Counted from the first letter of the stretch, positions 44,478-52,993 are shown. The stretch is 64,000 bases of DNA from Nonlabens sp. (GCA_020630715.1 JAHDIQ010000005.1:120138-184137); one strand, 5' to 3'. Notes: generated by a model from the letters alone, not told the origin. Made by a program: numbers and translations.

Positions 44478-45656
44478 TTAAGAAAAAGCATTTTCACCGG
44501 TAATGTCTAAACCAGTGATTAATAAATGAATATCATGTGTGCCTTCATAAGTAATGACACTTTCTAGATTCATAGAATGACGCATAATGCTATATTCACC
44601 TGTAATTCCCATTCCACCTAGAATTTGTCTGGCTTCACGGGCTATATTGATGGCTATTTCTACATTATTACGTTTTGCCATTGAGATTTGTGCACTGGTT
44701 GCTTTTCCTTCTTCACGTAACACACCTAATCGCCATGCTAGCAATTGAGCTTTTGTGATTTCTGTTATCATTTCTGCCAGTTTCTTTTGTTGCAACTGGA
44801 ATCCAGCAATAGGACGTCCAAACTGTATGCGTTCCTTTGAATATCTTAACGCGGTATCATAGCAATCCATTGCAGCACCTAATGCGCCCCATGCAATACC
44901 AAAACGAGCACTGTCTAAACAGCTTAACGGTGCACCTAAACCACTACGACCAGGTAATATATTTGATTTAGGCACTTTCACATCTTGGAAAATTAATTCT
45001 CCAGTTGCGCTAGCACGTAAGGACCATTTATTATGAGTTTCAGGAGTGGTAAAACCTTCCATGCCACGTTCTACTAAAACTCCATGAATACGGTCATTTT
45101 CATCTTTTGCCCATACCACGGCAACATCGCAAAAAGGACTGTTTGATATCCATAGTTTTGCACCATTTAATATGACATGATCACCAGCATCTTTAAAACG
45201 CGTCACCATTCCACCAGGATTTGATCCGTGATCAGGTTCTGTAAGGCCAAAGGATCCCATAAACTCACCGCTAGCAAGTTTAGGTAAAAACTTTTGTTTT
45301 TGTTCTTCAGTACCATATTTCCAGATAGGATACATGACTAAAGATGATTGAACAGATGCAGTAGATCTTACACCACTATCACCACGTTCTATCTCTTGCA
45401 TGATAAGACCATAAGATATTTGATCCAGTCCAGCACCACCATATTCCTCTGGGATATATGGGCCAAAAGCACCTATAGAAGCCAGTCCAGGAATGATACT
45501 TTTAGGAAACTTAGCATCCTGCGCTGCTTGCTCTATAATAGGAGAAACATCGCGCTTCACCCATGCGCGTGCTGCGTCGCGTATCATTTTATGTTCCTCT
45601 GTAAGTAAGTCGTCTAGATTGTAATAATCTGGTGCTTCAAATAAATCAGGTTTCAT
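44478..45656 (-). CDS. Acyl-CoA dehydrogenase, glutaryl-CoA dehydrogenase-like
   Basis: 392 residues, FAD-dependent. FGLTEPDHGSNPGGMVTRF and LWISNSPFCDVAVVWA are the acyl-CoA dehydrogenase motifs; the catalytic base is in VITYEGTHDIHLL. ERGDSGVRSTASVQSSLVMYPI and KWSLRASATGE resemble the glutaryl-CoA dehydrogenase branch (lysine/tryptophan breakdown to crotonyl-CoA). Monocistronic, 55 bp after the trmN-like gene stop. Confidence 0.88.
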   Translation of the reverse strand: MKPDLFEAPDYYNLDDLLTEEHKMIRDAARAWVKRDVSPIIEQAAQDAKFPKSIIPGLASIGAFGPYIPEEYGGAGLDQISYGLIMQEIERGDSGVRSTASVQSSLVMYPIWKYGTEEQKQKFLPKLASGEFMGSFGLTEPDHGSNPGGMVTRFKDAGDHVILNGAKLWISNSPFCDVAVVWAKDENDRIHGVLVERGMEGFTTPETHNKWSLRASATGELIFQDVKVPKSNILPGRSGLGAPLSCLDSARFGIAWGALGAAMDCYDTALRYSKERIQFGRPIAGFQLQQKKLAEMITEITKAQLLAWRLGVLREEGKATSAQISMAKRNNVEIAINIAREARQILGGMGITGEYSIMRHSMNLESVITYEGTHDIHLLITGLDITGENAFS

Positions 45657-45711
45657 ACTAAATCGTTTGCGGTAAAAATACGTTGCTTAAGTCAGTCGTT
45701 AAAATACTAGC

Positions 45712-46434
45712 TTACATTTTTAAATAGAAATCTTTAACCAGTGCTGTATAATCATCTGTATATTGATGCCTACTAGTTTCAATAATTAGTTGGGATGTGG
45801 TTATTTCGCTTTCGCGAAAGCGTAATTCTATCAAACTTCTCTTAATGACACTATCTTTAGTCCCTTTAACATGCGTAATCCTAGATGGAATTAATTTAAA
45901 ATGTGTTGCTATTTCTAGAAACCGTGATTCTCTATCGGAAGGAATAATGCAAGCAAAAACACCGTCATCATCCAATAATTGATAAACACCGTAGATCAAT
46001 TCTTCAAAAGGTAAGGCGCTATCAAAACGCGCTTGTGATCTAGCAATGTCTATATTTTCATCATTTTTTATGGACTGAGAATCAAAAAACGGTGGATTAC
46101 TAATGATTAAATCATATTGTTCATCGACCTCTTCATAAAACTCTTGGAATGATGCGTGAAAGCAAAATAGGCGATCGCCCCAAGGCGAGTTTTCAAAATT
46201 AGTAGCCGCTTGCTCGTAAGCATCTTCATCTAATTCTATCGCCTCTATTTGTGCGTTTTGAAATCGCTGTGCCTGCATCAGTGCGATCACACCAGTACCA
46301 GTTCCTATGTCGAGAATGTTTTGTGGATCGTGATCTATACTAGCCCATGCGCCTAATAGAACACCATCTGTTCCTATTTTCTGAGCGCAACGATCTTGAG
46401 CAACTTCAAATTCTTTGAATTTAAAAATGCTCAT
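45712..46434 (-). CDS. tRNA1(Val) (adenine37-N6)-methyltransferase-like
   Basis: 240 residues. SAM-binding LDIGTGTGVIALMQAQR and the N6-adenine motif ISNPPFFDSQ; the start FKEFEVAQDRCAQKIGTDGVLLGAWA is typical of TrmN6/YfiC. Third gene of a tight rpsP-rimM-trmN run, 5 bp after rimM. The palindrome at 45807 encodes RFRES (residues 205-209). Confidence 0.88.
   Translation of the reverse strand: MSIFKFKEFEVAQDRCAQKIGTDGVLLGAWASIDHDPQNILDIGTGTGVIALMQAQRFQNAQIEAIELDEDAYEQAATNFENSPWGDRLFCFHASFQEFYEEVDEQYDLIISNPPFFDSQSIKNDENIDIARSQARFDSALPFEELIYGVYQLLDDDGVFACIIPSDRESRFLEIATHFKLIPSRITHVKGTKDSVIKRSLIELRFRESEITTSQLIIETSRHQYTDDYTALVKDFYLKM
45807..45822. repeat. CGCTTTCGCGAAAGCG palindrome, perfect, inside the trmN-like gene
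   Basis: On the coding (minus) strand reads R-F-R-E-S. Confidence 0.95.
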
Positions 46435-46439
46435 AAGCT

Positions 46440-46970
46440 TTATTCTGAAAGGTATAAATCGATAAGACCATCTGGAGCATCAACCGTAATGGTTTTAATA
46501 TCACGATTCACCTCTTTGATAAAATCATCGTTCATAGGGATTAAGACTTGAACACCATCGCGATCTATTTCAAACAAGGCTTGTGACGTGGTATCATTTA
46601 CACCAGTAATAATGCCTACAGGTCCATAAGAAACATCTGTGACTGTGAAACCTATAATCTCATGAAAATAAAACTTGTTACCTTCTAGTGGTGGTAATGC
46701 CGTTAGCGGTAAATATAAATCATGTTTCATTAGAGAATCTGCAGTAGCTTCATCATCTACATCTTCAAATTTTACACGCAGTAACAATGATTTATGAAGC
46801 TGACTAGAAACTACAAAAAATGGAACCAAGTTTTTACCGATTTCGATAAAAACTGATTCCATTTGTGTGAATAGTTCTGGCTCGTCTGTATCTAGTTTAA
46901 CTAGTAACTCACCTTTAAAACTAAATTTATTTACAATCGTACCTACGTAAAAACAATCTTTCTTACGCAT
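46440..46970 (-). CDS. rimM: Ribosome maturation factor RimM
   Basis: 176 residues: RimM N-terminal beta-barrel (FYVGTIVNKFSFKGELLVKLDTD) and a C-terminal PRC-barrel (FYFHEIIGFTVTDVSYGPVGIITGVND...QVLIPMNDDFIKEVN). Helps 16S rRNA/30S assembly, acting with S19. Placed 11 bp after rpsP, as in many bacteria. Confidence 0.95.
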   Translation of the reverse strand: MRKKDCFYVGTIVNKFSFKGELLVKLDTDEPELFTQMESVFIEIGKNLVPFFVVSSQLHKSLLLRVKFEDVDDEATADSLMKHDLYLPLTALPPLEGNKFYFHEIIGFTVTDVSYGPVGIITGVNDTTSQALFEIDRDGVQVLIPMNDDFIKEVNRDIKTITVDAPDGLIDLYLSE

Positions 46971-46981
46971 AGTATCAAAAT

Positions 46982-47485
46982 TTATTCTTCTTCGCCAGAA
47001 GCATCTGCATTACCTTCTGCGACAGCAGTTTCTTCTACTGGTGCATTTGCAGCGATACGTGCTTCGTTGATTGCTTTTTCTGCTTCAAAAGCTTTTGCGG
47101 CAGCGTCGATAGCATCTTTTTGTAAGCCACCTGCTTTTGCAGCGATTTTAGCTTCTTTGTCAGATACCCATGCATTGAATTTCTCCTCTGCAACTTCTTC
47201 AGTAAAAGCGCCTTTTTTCACACCACCTTTAAGGTGTTTTTTAAGCATCACACCTTTATATCCTAGAATTGCACGTGCAGTATCTGTAGGTTGTGCACCG
47301 TTTTCTAACCATTTAACAGATCCATCTACATCTAAATTGATGGTTGCTGGATTAGTATTAGGATTATAAGTTCCTAATTTTTCTAAGTACTTACCATCTC
47401 TTTTTGAACGTGCATCTGCTGCTACGATCCAGTAGAATGGCTTTCCTTTTTTACCGTGTCTTTGTAATCTTATTTTAACTGGCAT
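46982..47485 (-). CDS. rpsP: 30S ribosomal protein S16 (long form)
   Basis: 167 residues. S16 core at the N-terminus ([42 protein letters not shown]), then a long Ala/Lys/Glu-rich C-terminal extension. The core is about 80 residues; Bacteroidota S16 commonly carries such extensions. First gene of the rpsP-rimM-trmN operon, with its own -7 box. Confidence 0.96.
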   Translation of the reverse strand: MPVKIRLQRHGKKGKPFYWIVAADARSKRDGKYLEKLGTYNPNTNPATINLDVDGSVKWLENGAQPTDTARAILGYKGVMLKKHLKGGVKKGAFTEEVAEEKFNAWVSDKEAKIAAKAGGLQKDAIDAAAKAFEAEKAINEARIAANAPVEETAVAEGNADASGEEE

Positions 47486-47537
47486 ATGTATTAAATTTAC
47501 GGGTGCCCGACCCTAGTTATTAATTTTTTACGAGGTG

Positions 47538-47545
47538 CAAAAATA
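47538..47545 (-). promoter_or_regulatory. Bacteroidota -7 box (TATTTTTG) for rpsP
   Basis: Exact TAnnTTTG on the minus strand, 52 bp before the rpsP ATG. Confidence 0.55.
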
Positions 47546-47585
47546 CATTATTTTAATTATCAATAGCATATCTTTTATTTTTATT

Positions 47586-47593
47586 TACATTTG
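47586..47593 (+). promoter_or_regulatory. Bacteroidota -7 box (TACATTTG)
   Basis: Exact TAnnTTTG. It covers the TTG at 47591, so that TTG cannot be a translated start, which supports the ATG at 47612. Confidence 0.6.
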
Positions 47594-47611
47594 TCTAAAT
47601 ACTATTTTATA

Positions 47612-48439
47612 ATGCGATTCTTTTATAAATTACTTTTTATAGCAATAGCTATAGTTTCTTTTTCTAGTTGTGAAGATAACTTAGATGATGATAACATCCC
47701 TGCGATACAAGCCGTGCGTAATGGTGAGTTTTTTAAGTCCACTCAAATGAGTGCGGTAAATAATACTGACGGTACAGTTAGTATCATAGGAGTAAATCGT
47801 TTAGAGCGACTAGAGTTTATATTAGAAGGTGCAAATGCAGGAACTTATCCTTTAGGTTCAGGAGCTCCTAATGAAGCCGTTTATACTTTTAATGATACAG
47901 ATGTTTTTAGTTCTAATGAAGGAGCAGGAAATGGTCAGGTAGTGTTGTCTAGTAATACGCCACCAGGAACGCTCACTGGTACTTTTTCGTTTGTGAGTTA
48001 CTTACCTAATAATGCAGACTCATTATATATGAGGCAAGGTGTTATTTTTCAAGTGCCTTTTGGTGATGGAATCGCTGGTGGTGGTAGCGGTTCAACAGAT
48101 GAGTTAAGTGCTACTGTCGATGGTACTAATTTTACACCTGCTATCATCACAACTGTAGGTTCTGGAGGTACAGTTTTAATAAATGCATCAACTAGTACAA
48201 ATGCTATAATCTTAAGTTTTCCAGAAAGTACGACTGTAGGAACTTACAGTATCACCGCTGGTGGACCGTACTTAGCAAGTTATAGAGATGGTACCGCGGT
48301 AGATCCAGGTGTTTCTGGTACTTTGATTATCACGGCTGTAGATGCCGCTACAAACACATTTACAGGTACGTTTGAATTTATGACAGGACCACCTAATAAT
48401 TTTAATGTAACTGGCGGCTCTTTTACGATCAGTTATTAA
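47612..48439 (+). CDS. Lipoprotein with beta-sandwich repeats (DUF6252-like)
   Basis: 275 residues from the ATG at 47612. Lipoprotein signal MRFFYKLLFIAIAIVSFSSC (lipobox Cys20) followed by the acidic EDNLDDDN stretch. Two similar beta-rich halves (about 35-150 and 170-275; compare VSIIGVNRLERLEFILEGANAGTYPLG with VLINASTSTNAIILSFPESTTVGTYSI), the pattern of DUF6252-type Bacteroidota lipoproteins. Function unknown. Confidence 0.75.
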   Translation: MRFFYKLLFIAIAIVSFSSCEDNLDDDNIPAIQAVRNGEFFKSTQMSAVNNTDGTVSIIGVNRLERLEFILEGANAGTYPLGSGAPNEAVYTFNDTDVFSSNEGAGNGQVVLSSNTPPGTLTGTFSFVSYLPNNADSLYMRQGVIFQVPFGDGIAGGGSGSTDELSATVDGTNFTPAIITTVGSGGTVLINASTSTNAIILSFPESTTVGTYSITAGGPYLASYRDGTAVDPGVSGTLIITAVDAATNTFTGTFEFMTGPPNNFNVTGGSFTISY

Positions 48440-48460
48440 ATAACATTTAAAATCTTATTA

Positions 48461-48487
48461 AAAAACACCTCTTTTGAGGTGTTTTTT
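48461..48487. terminator. Bidirectional intrinsic terminator
   Basis: Stem AAAACACCTC/GAGGTGTTTT between convergent genes; its right end overlaps the stop of the 48486 gene. Confidence 0.85.
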
Positions 48488-48932
48488 AGTTTAGAGGTTT
48501 TAGGTAAATCTGTTCTTTGCCGTAATCTATAATCGCATTTGCTGCTATTAAATAATCTGCTCCTAGTAAACCGTGGACTGATTTCATACCTTCACTTTTT
48601 AATGCATTATTGATAAAAGTCATATCCATAGTTAATATGCTAGCCTTATGAAAACACCATTCTCCTAATTCTAGTTTATTGTTATGAGCTACTTGAGGTA
48701 TTAAAGAACCGCTAGCAGTTCCTATTTCTTGATTCATACGTTCTGCAACTAATTGAAATTCATCTATCAATTGTTCATTAATACATGAGGCGCTAGCGCC
48801 AGTGTCAATGATAAATCTCGCTACCTTATTGTTGATGGTTACTTTTGTTACGATGTGTCTGCTCTTAGGAGCTATTCTTATGTTGTGCGCGATGTATCCT
48901 TTCTGGGTAAGTTCTTTTTTTAAACTAGCCAT
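48486..48932 (-). CDS. Retropepsin-like aspartic protease
   Basis: 148 residues. Single aspartyl protease domain with FIIDTGASASCIN (catalytic Asp-Thr-Gly-Ala) and a hydrophobic flap/core (VHGLLGADYLIAANAIIDYG; GLLGADYL is the second conserved region). No signal peptide. Likely active as a homodimer, as retropepsin-type enzymes are. Substrate unknown. Confidence 0.85.
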   Translation of the reverse strand: MASLKKELTQKGYIAHNIRIAPKSRHIVTKVTINNKVARFIIDTGASASCINEQLIDEFQLVAERMNQEIGTASGSLIPQVAHNNKLELGEWCFHKASILTMDMTFINNALKSEGMKSVHGLLGADYLIAANAIIDYGKEQIYLKPLN

Positions 48933-49015
48933 TTCTTTTTCGTTTGGCGTAAATATATTCCTTTACCCTTGATTTTTTATTGAAGTTTTTAAAAGCAATT
49001 GAGTTGTGGTTGTTT

Positions 49016-49031
49016 CGCTTTTGCGAAAGCG
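49016..49031. repeat. Palindrome variant CGCTTTTGCGAAAGCG
   Basis: Same one-base variant as at 31858; intergenic, in the divergent spacer before tatD. Confidence 0.85.
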
Positions 49032-49100
49032 TAATCCTTAAAACCTAATTACTCTTTCTAATACAGGGAAAATTCTAGTCATCTATATTACTTTAGCGGT

Positions 49101-49868
49101 ATGATATTAACAGACACGCATACGCATTTGTACAGTGAGGCATTTGATGAAGATCAAGACGCAATGATGCAACGTGCTATAGATGATGATGTAAAACGCT
49201 TTTTTGTTCCTGCAATAGATTCTGCATATACAGAACGCATGCTGGATTTAAAAAAAAGGTATCCACAGGAAGTTTATTTAATGATGGGATTGCATCCTAC
49301 TCATGTGAATGAAAATGTGCTGAATGAATTAGAGCACGTAAGGAAAATGCTGGATACAAAACAGTTTGTTGCTGTAGGAGAAATAGGAGTAGACTTGTAC
49401 TGGAGTGATGAGTTTAAGAAGGAGCAATTAGAGGCGTTTCATACTCAAATCCAGTGGTCATTAGATCATGAATTACCTATTGCTATCCATTGTAGAGATG
49501 CTTTTAATGAGGTTTTTGAGGTGCTGGAAGATTATAGAAACACTAAATTACACGGTATATTTCACTGTTTTACAGGAAGTCTAGAGCAAGCTCGACATGC
49601 TATTGATTTAAATTTACATTTAGGAATAGGTGGTGTTGCCACTTTTAAGAATGGTAAAATAGACCAGTTTTTAAATGAAATTGATCTAAAACATATTGTT
49701 TTAGAAACAGATGCACCGTATTTGTCACCAGTGCCATATCGTGGTAAGCGCAATGAAAGCGCCTATGTAAAACTAGTAGCGCAAAAATTAGCCACGATTT
49801 ATAACACTACTATTGAGGAAATTGCCCAAGTAACAACCTTAAATTCTACTAAAATCTTCGGTCTATAG
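49101..49868 (+). CDS. TatD family metal-dependent hydrolase (DNase)
   Basis: 255 residues, TIM-barrel amidohydrolase-like nuclease. Metal ligands in DTHTHLYSEAFD (HxH), the VGEIGVDLYW Glu, AIHCRDAF, IFHCFTGS, and ETDAPYLSPVPYRGKRNE (Asp). The family has 3'-5' exonuclease activity in DNA repair and is also annotated as tRNA deacylase-like. Confidence 0.92.
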   Translation: MILTDTHTHLYSEAFDEDQDAMMQRAIDDDVKRFFVPAIDSAYTERMLDLKKRYPQEVYLMMGLHPTHVNENVLNELEHVRKMLDTKQFVAVGEIGVDLYWSDEFKKEQLEAFHTQIQWSLDHELPIAIHCRDAFNEVFEVLEDYRNTKLHGIFHCFTGSLEQARHAIDLNLHLGIGGVATFKNGKIDQFLNEIDLKHIVLETDAPYLSPVPYRGKRNESAYVKLVAQKLATIYNTTIEEIAQVTTLNSTKIFGL

Positions 49869-49880
49869 ATTTGAGAACCT

Positions 49881-49888
49881 TACTTTTG
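49881..49888 (+). promoter_or_regulatory. Bacteroidota -7 box (TACTTTTG)
   Basis: Exact TAnnTTTG, followed at once by gcgttccctaaaa, 22 bp before the TTG start of the acyltransferase gene. Confidence 0.5.
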
Positions 49889-49909
49889 CGTTCCCTAAAA
49901 AGCTAAAAA

Positions 49910-51040
49910 TTGGCACATTACGACGATATCCGTTTTTTTAATGATGATGAGGTGAATATTTCCTTACAAAGCGCGGTGCGTCATCCTATGATTAAAACCT
50001 TGTTTCAATATACCTTTCCAGAAAAGGAATATGAAGCTATTAGGGATATTGTGCTTTCCTGTAACTCAATTAATGATTTTCAGCGTGATGTAATTCGTAA
50101 AACGGTATTAAGAGTATTAGAGGATACTAGTGCTGGACTCACCACATCTGGTTTTGAGCAGTTAGAATCTGATCAATCGTATTTATATATATCTAATCAT
50201 AGAGATATTGTACTAGATACGTGCCTGTTGAATGTAAAGTTATTTGATCACAATTTAATACGTACTGCTAGTGCTATAGGAGATAATTTAGTGCAGCGAC
50301 CGTTTGTAAATGCATTAAGCAAGCTCACTCGTAACTTTATCGTAAAGCGTGGTGTTGGTCCTAGAGAAACGTTGTTGAGCAGTAAAAAGTTAAGTGAGTA
50401 CATTCACTATTTATTGAAAGATGTGAACCGTAGTGTGTGGATCGCGCAACGTCAGGGAAGAACTAAAGATGGAAATGATCTAACAGAACAAGGTGTATTA
50501 AAGATGATCGCCCTAGCTGCTGGTAGAACACCAGTATTAGAATACCTCAATACGCTTAAAATTGTTCCGGTGAGTATTTCTTATGAGTATGATCCTACAG
50601 ATATTCTTAAGGTTCCTGAATTGTTAGCCAAAGATGCTGATCAAGAATACATCAAATCAGAAAATGAAGACTTTAATAGTATACTTAAAGGAGCACTAGG
50701 CCAGAAAAAGCGTATTCATATTGCCGCTAGTGCGCCATTGAAATTAGATCAGATATCTTCAGATAGTGTAAATCAAACATTGCAAAGTGTAGCAAGCTTA
50801 TTAGATCACCACATACAGACTAATTATAAATTATGGCCTACTAATTACGTGGCCTATGATCTATTAAACGATTCAAAAGGCTATAAAGATTACTATACAG
50901 ATGCAGATATGGCTTACTTTGAGCGTCGTCTACGTTTACGAGTAAATATAGAAGATAAAAAGGCGGTAACTAGTTTTTTAAGCATGTATGCGAGACCTGT
51001 TTTAAATAAGCAAAAACAATCTATTGCTCATGAAGCCTAA
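49910..51040 (+). CDS. PlsC-like acyltransferase
   Basis: 376 residues from a TTG start; no ATG is available upstream of the conserved part. Contains ISNHRDIVLDTCLLN (HxxxxD catalytic motif) and WIAQRQGRTKDGNDLT (second block). Related to 1-acyl-glycerol-3-phosphate acyltransferases, but a lipid A or other acyl acceptor is equally possible. Its 3' end overlaps the asparaginase gene by 11 nt. Confidence 0.85.
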   Translation: MAHYDDIRFFNDDEVNISLQSAVRHPMIKTLFQYTFPEKEYEAIRDIVLSCNSINDFQRDVIRKTVLRVLEDTSAGLTTSGFEQLESDQSYLYISNHRDIVLDTCLLNVKLFDHNLIRTASAIGDNLVQRPFVNALSKLTRNFIVKRGVGPRETLLSSKKLSEYIHYLLKDVNRSVWIAQRQGRTKDGNDLTEQGVLKMIALAAGRTPVLEYLNTLKIVPVSISYEYDPTDILKVPELLAKDADQEYIKSENEDFNSILKGALGQKKRIHIAASAPLKLDQISSDSVNQTLQSVASLLDHHIQTNYKLWPTNYVAYDLLNDSKGYKDYYTDADMAYFERRLRLRVNIEDKKAVTSFLSMYARPVLNKQKQSIAHEA

Positions 51041-52103
51041 TATCTTACTGATCTATACAGGTGGAACTATTGGGATGATGAAAGATCAAGAAACAGGTGC
51101 TTTAAAAGCATTTGATTTTGACAAACTACTGGTCCATATTCCAGAATTAAAGCAACTAGATTGTACGATTGAGACCATTTCATTTGATGATCCCATAGAT
51201 TCATCTGATATGGATTTACAGCATTGGAATGAAATAGGTAGTATTGTTTATAAAAATTATGACACCTATGACGGTTATGTAGTATTGCACGGTAGTGATA
51301 CCATGTCTTATACAGCAAGTGCATTGAGCTTTATGTTTGAAAACCTTTCTAAACCAATAATTTTTACGGGTTCGCAATTGCCCATTGGAGATTTACGAAC
51401 AGATGCAAAGGAGAATTTAATCACCAGCATACAGCTAGCAAGTATTTGTGAGAATAATAAACCTGTAATTAGTGAGGTATGTATTTATTTTGAATACCAA
51501 TTGTATAGAGCAAATCGTACTTCTAAATTAAATGCCGAGCATTTTGAGGCGTTTAGCTCACCTAATTATCCACCACTAGCTATTAGCGGTGTACATTTAA
51601 ATATAGACAAGTCCTTGTTATGGCAAGGTGTTGATGTGGATTACGCTTTCGCGAAAGCGAAATTAAATCAACCTAAACCTAACAAAGCATCTGTATGCTA
51701 TCGTCCAGATCTAGTGTCTGATATTGCGGTTTTAAGATTATTTCCAGGAATTACTAAGAATACGGTTCAGGCCATATGTAGAGCAACAGGCTTAAAAGGT
51801 CTAATTGTTGAAACCTATGGAAGTGGTAACGCGCTTACTCACACGTGGTTCGTTAATGAGTTGAAACAAGCAATTGCAAATGGTATAGCGATTGTGAATG
51901 TGACGCAATGTAAAGGTGGTGCTGTGCAAATGGGGAAATATGCAACTAGCGTGGCATTAAAAAATATAGGTGTGGTTTCTGGTAAAGACATGACTATAGA
52001 AGCCGCACTTGCAAAAATGATGTACTTATTACAACATACGCCAGATTCTTTGAGTTTTAAAAAATATTTTGAAACGTCTTTACGTGGGGAATTAACCCAT
52101 TAA
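51030..52103 (+). CDS. ansA: Type I (cytoplasmic) L-asparaginase
   Basis: 357 residues from the ATG at 51030; the frame can start at a TTG at 51024 but this adds only two residues. Catalytic motifs LIYTGGTIGMM (Thr) and YVVLHGSDTMSYTASALSFM (Thr/Asp), then FTGSQLPI. No signal peptide, so the cytoplasmic type. The palindrome at 51644 encodes AFAKA (residues 206-210). Overlaps the upstream acyltransferase by 11 nt. Confidence 0.92.
   Translation: MKPNILLIYTGGTIGMMKDQETGALKAFDFDKLLVHIPELKQLDCTIETISFDDPIDSSDMDLQHWNEIGSIVYKNYDTYDGYVVLHGSDTMSYTASALSFMFENLSKPIIFTGSQLPIGDLRTDAKENLITSIQLASICENNKPVISEVCIYFEYQLYRANRTSKLNAEHFEAFSSPNYPPLAISGVHLNIDKSLLWQGVDVDYAFAKAKLNQPKPNKASVCYRPDLVSDIAVLRLFPGITKNTVQAICRATGLKGLIVETYGSGNALTHTWFVNELKQAIANGIAIVNVTQCKGGAVQMGKYATSVALKNIGVVSGKDMTIEAALAKMMYLLQHTPDSLSFKKYFETSLRGELTH
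51644..51659. repeat. CGCTTTCGCGAAAGCG palindrome, perfect, inside the asparaginase gene
   Basis: Reads in frame as A-F-A-K-A. Confidence 0.95.
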
Positions 52104-52132
52104 AAGAGGTTGTGCAAGCTGATAATATGTCG

Positions 52133-52140
52133 TAATCTTG
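52133..52140 (+). promoter_or_regulatory. Near -7 box (TAATCTTG) for tRNA-Ser
   Basis: One mismatch from TAnnTTTG, 8 bp before the mature tRNA 5' end. Confidence 0.4.
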
Positions 52141-52148
52141 CGACATCT

Positions 52149-52236
52149 AGTGAGGTGGCCGAGTGGTCGAAGGCGCACGCCTGGAAAGTGTGTAAACGCC
52201 AAAAGCGTTTCGAGGGTTCGAATCCCTTCCTCACTG
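52149..52236 (+). tRNA. tRNA-Ser (anticodon GGA)
   Basis: Acceptor AGTGAGG pairs fully with CCTCACT. D-arm GGCCGAGTGGTCGAAGGC, anticodon loop CTGGAAA with anticodon GGA, long variable arm (class II), T-arm GAGGGTTCGAATCCCTTC, discriminator G. CCA not encoded. Decodes UCC/UCU. Confidence 0.97.
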
Positions 52237-52239
52237 CTT

Positions 52240-52280
52240 AAACCTTTGTTATCTTAGTGATAGCAAAGGTTTTGTTTTTT
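52240..52280 (+). terminator. Intrinsic terminator after tRNA-Ser
   Basis: Stem AACCTTTG.TATC/GATA.CAAAGGTT followed by a T run, 4 bp after the tRNA 3' end. Confidence 0.85.
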
Positions 52281-52335
52281 AGGGGCATAATTAGGGGTCT
52301 ATTTTTATATTAACTACAATAAAAAGAATGCTTCA

Positions 52336-52993
52336 TTATCCCCAAAAGTATATTCTTAAATGTGCTTCTAGGTAATCTCGCTTTCGCGAAAAACAAATTG
52401 TTTTCCTACTTAGTCTTTTTACATGGGTTCTTAACGTAAGATTCATTCGTTCAATTTTATTGGTACAATATTGAATTCGCTGATGCAGCTCCTTTGCAAT
52501 TAAACTAGGATAGATGTTTAATCGATCTGTATAAATCTTTTTAGGTTTCAAGAGTAGAATCTTATTAATTAACGGTCTAACTATTTTCTTTTGATTTACT
52601 ACCTACAAAGAAATCGATGACTGTACCTATTTTCTTTTCTATAGCATAAGTTACCTAAGTGACATTAGTTTTTATACCTATAAAACTCCATAGTTCATCT
52701 ATTTCAAACTTACATCCTAAATTGTTGAATCTAGCAGGTTTTATAGCTTTTGCAATTTTTATCATTCTAGATAAAACAGTGTCTTTGGAAATTTGTAGAA
52801 CCCTTGCTATTCCTCTTATACCACTACCTTCTTTTAATAGCGAAATAATCAATGGATTAATGGATTTATCATAGGCTTTATAAGTATATTTATCCTGAAA
52901 ATGCTTACCACAGTTTCTACATTGATAGCGTTGAATACAGTTGCGTTTACCTTTCTTTATGATTCTGTTTGAATTACAATTTGGGCAACTCAT
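52336..52993 (-). pseudogene. IS1-family transposase remnant, broken
   Basis: Reading the minus strand, 52993-52655 gives the InsA/InsB-type N-terminus: zinc-ribbon CPNCNSNRIIKKGKRNCIQRYQCRNCGKHF and the first catalytic Asp in KFEIDELWSFIGIK. It stops at an in-frame TAG near 52652, continues open as VTYAIEKKIGTVIDFFVGSKSKEN, then shifts frame near 52590 into INKILLLKPKKIYTDRLNIYPSLI...NKIERMNLTLRTHVKRLSRKTICFSRKRDYLEAHLRIYFWG (52551-52336), with the second Asp and the Glu. So the D-D-E triad is present but split by a stop and a frameshift. Inactive relic. No terminal inverted repeats found. Confidence 0.85.
52379..52392. repeat. Half copy of the palindrome in the transposase remnant
   Basis: CGCTTTCGCGAAAA, reading FSRKR on the coding strand, the third possible frame. 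It may be coincidental, since FSRK fits the family sequence. Confidence 0.4.

Noticed and set aside
47591-47611. TTG start of the 47.6 kb lipoprotein
   Set aside because: The TTG is part of the -7 box TACATTTG, and the lipoprotein signal starts properly at the ATG at 47612.
6477-51659. Palindrome as KOPS-, Chi- or uptake-type polar signal
   Set aside because: A perfect palindrome has no orientation, so it cannot be a directional signal of those kinds.
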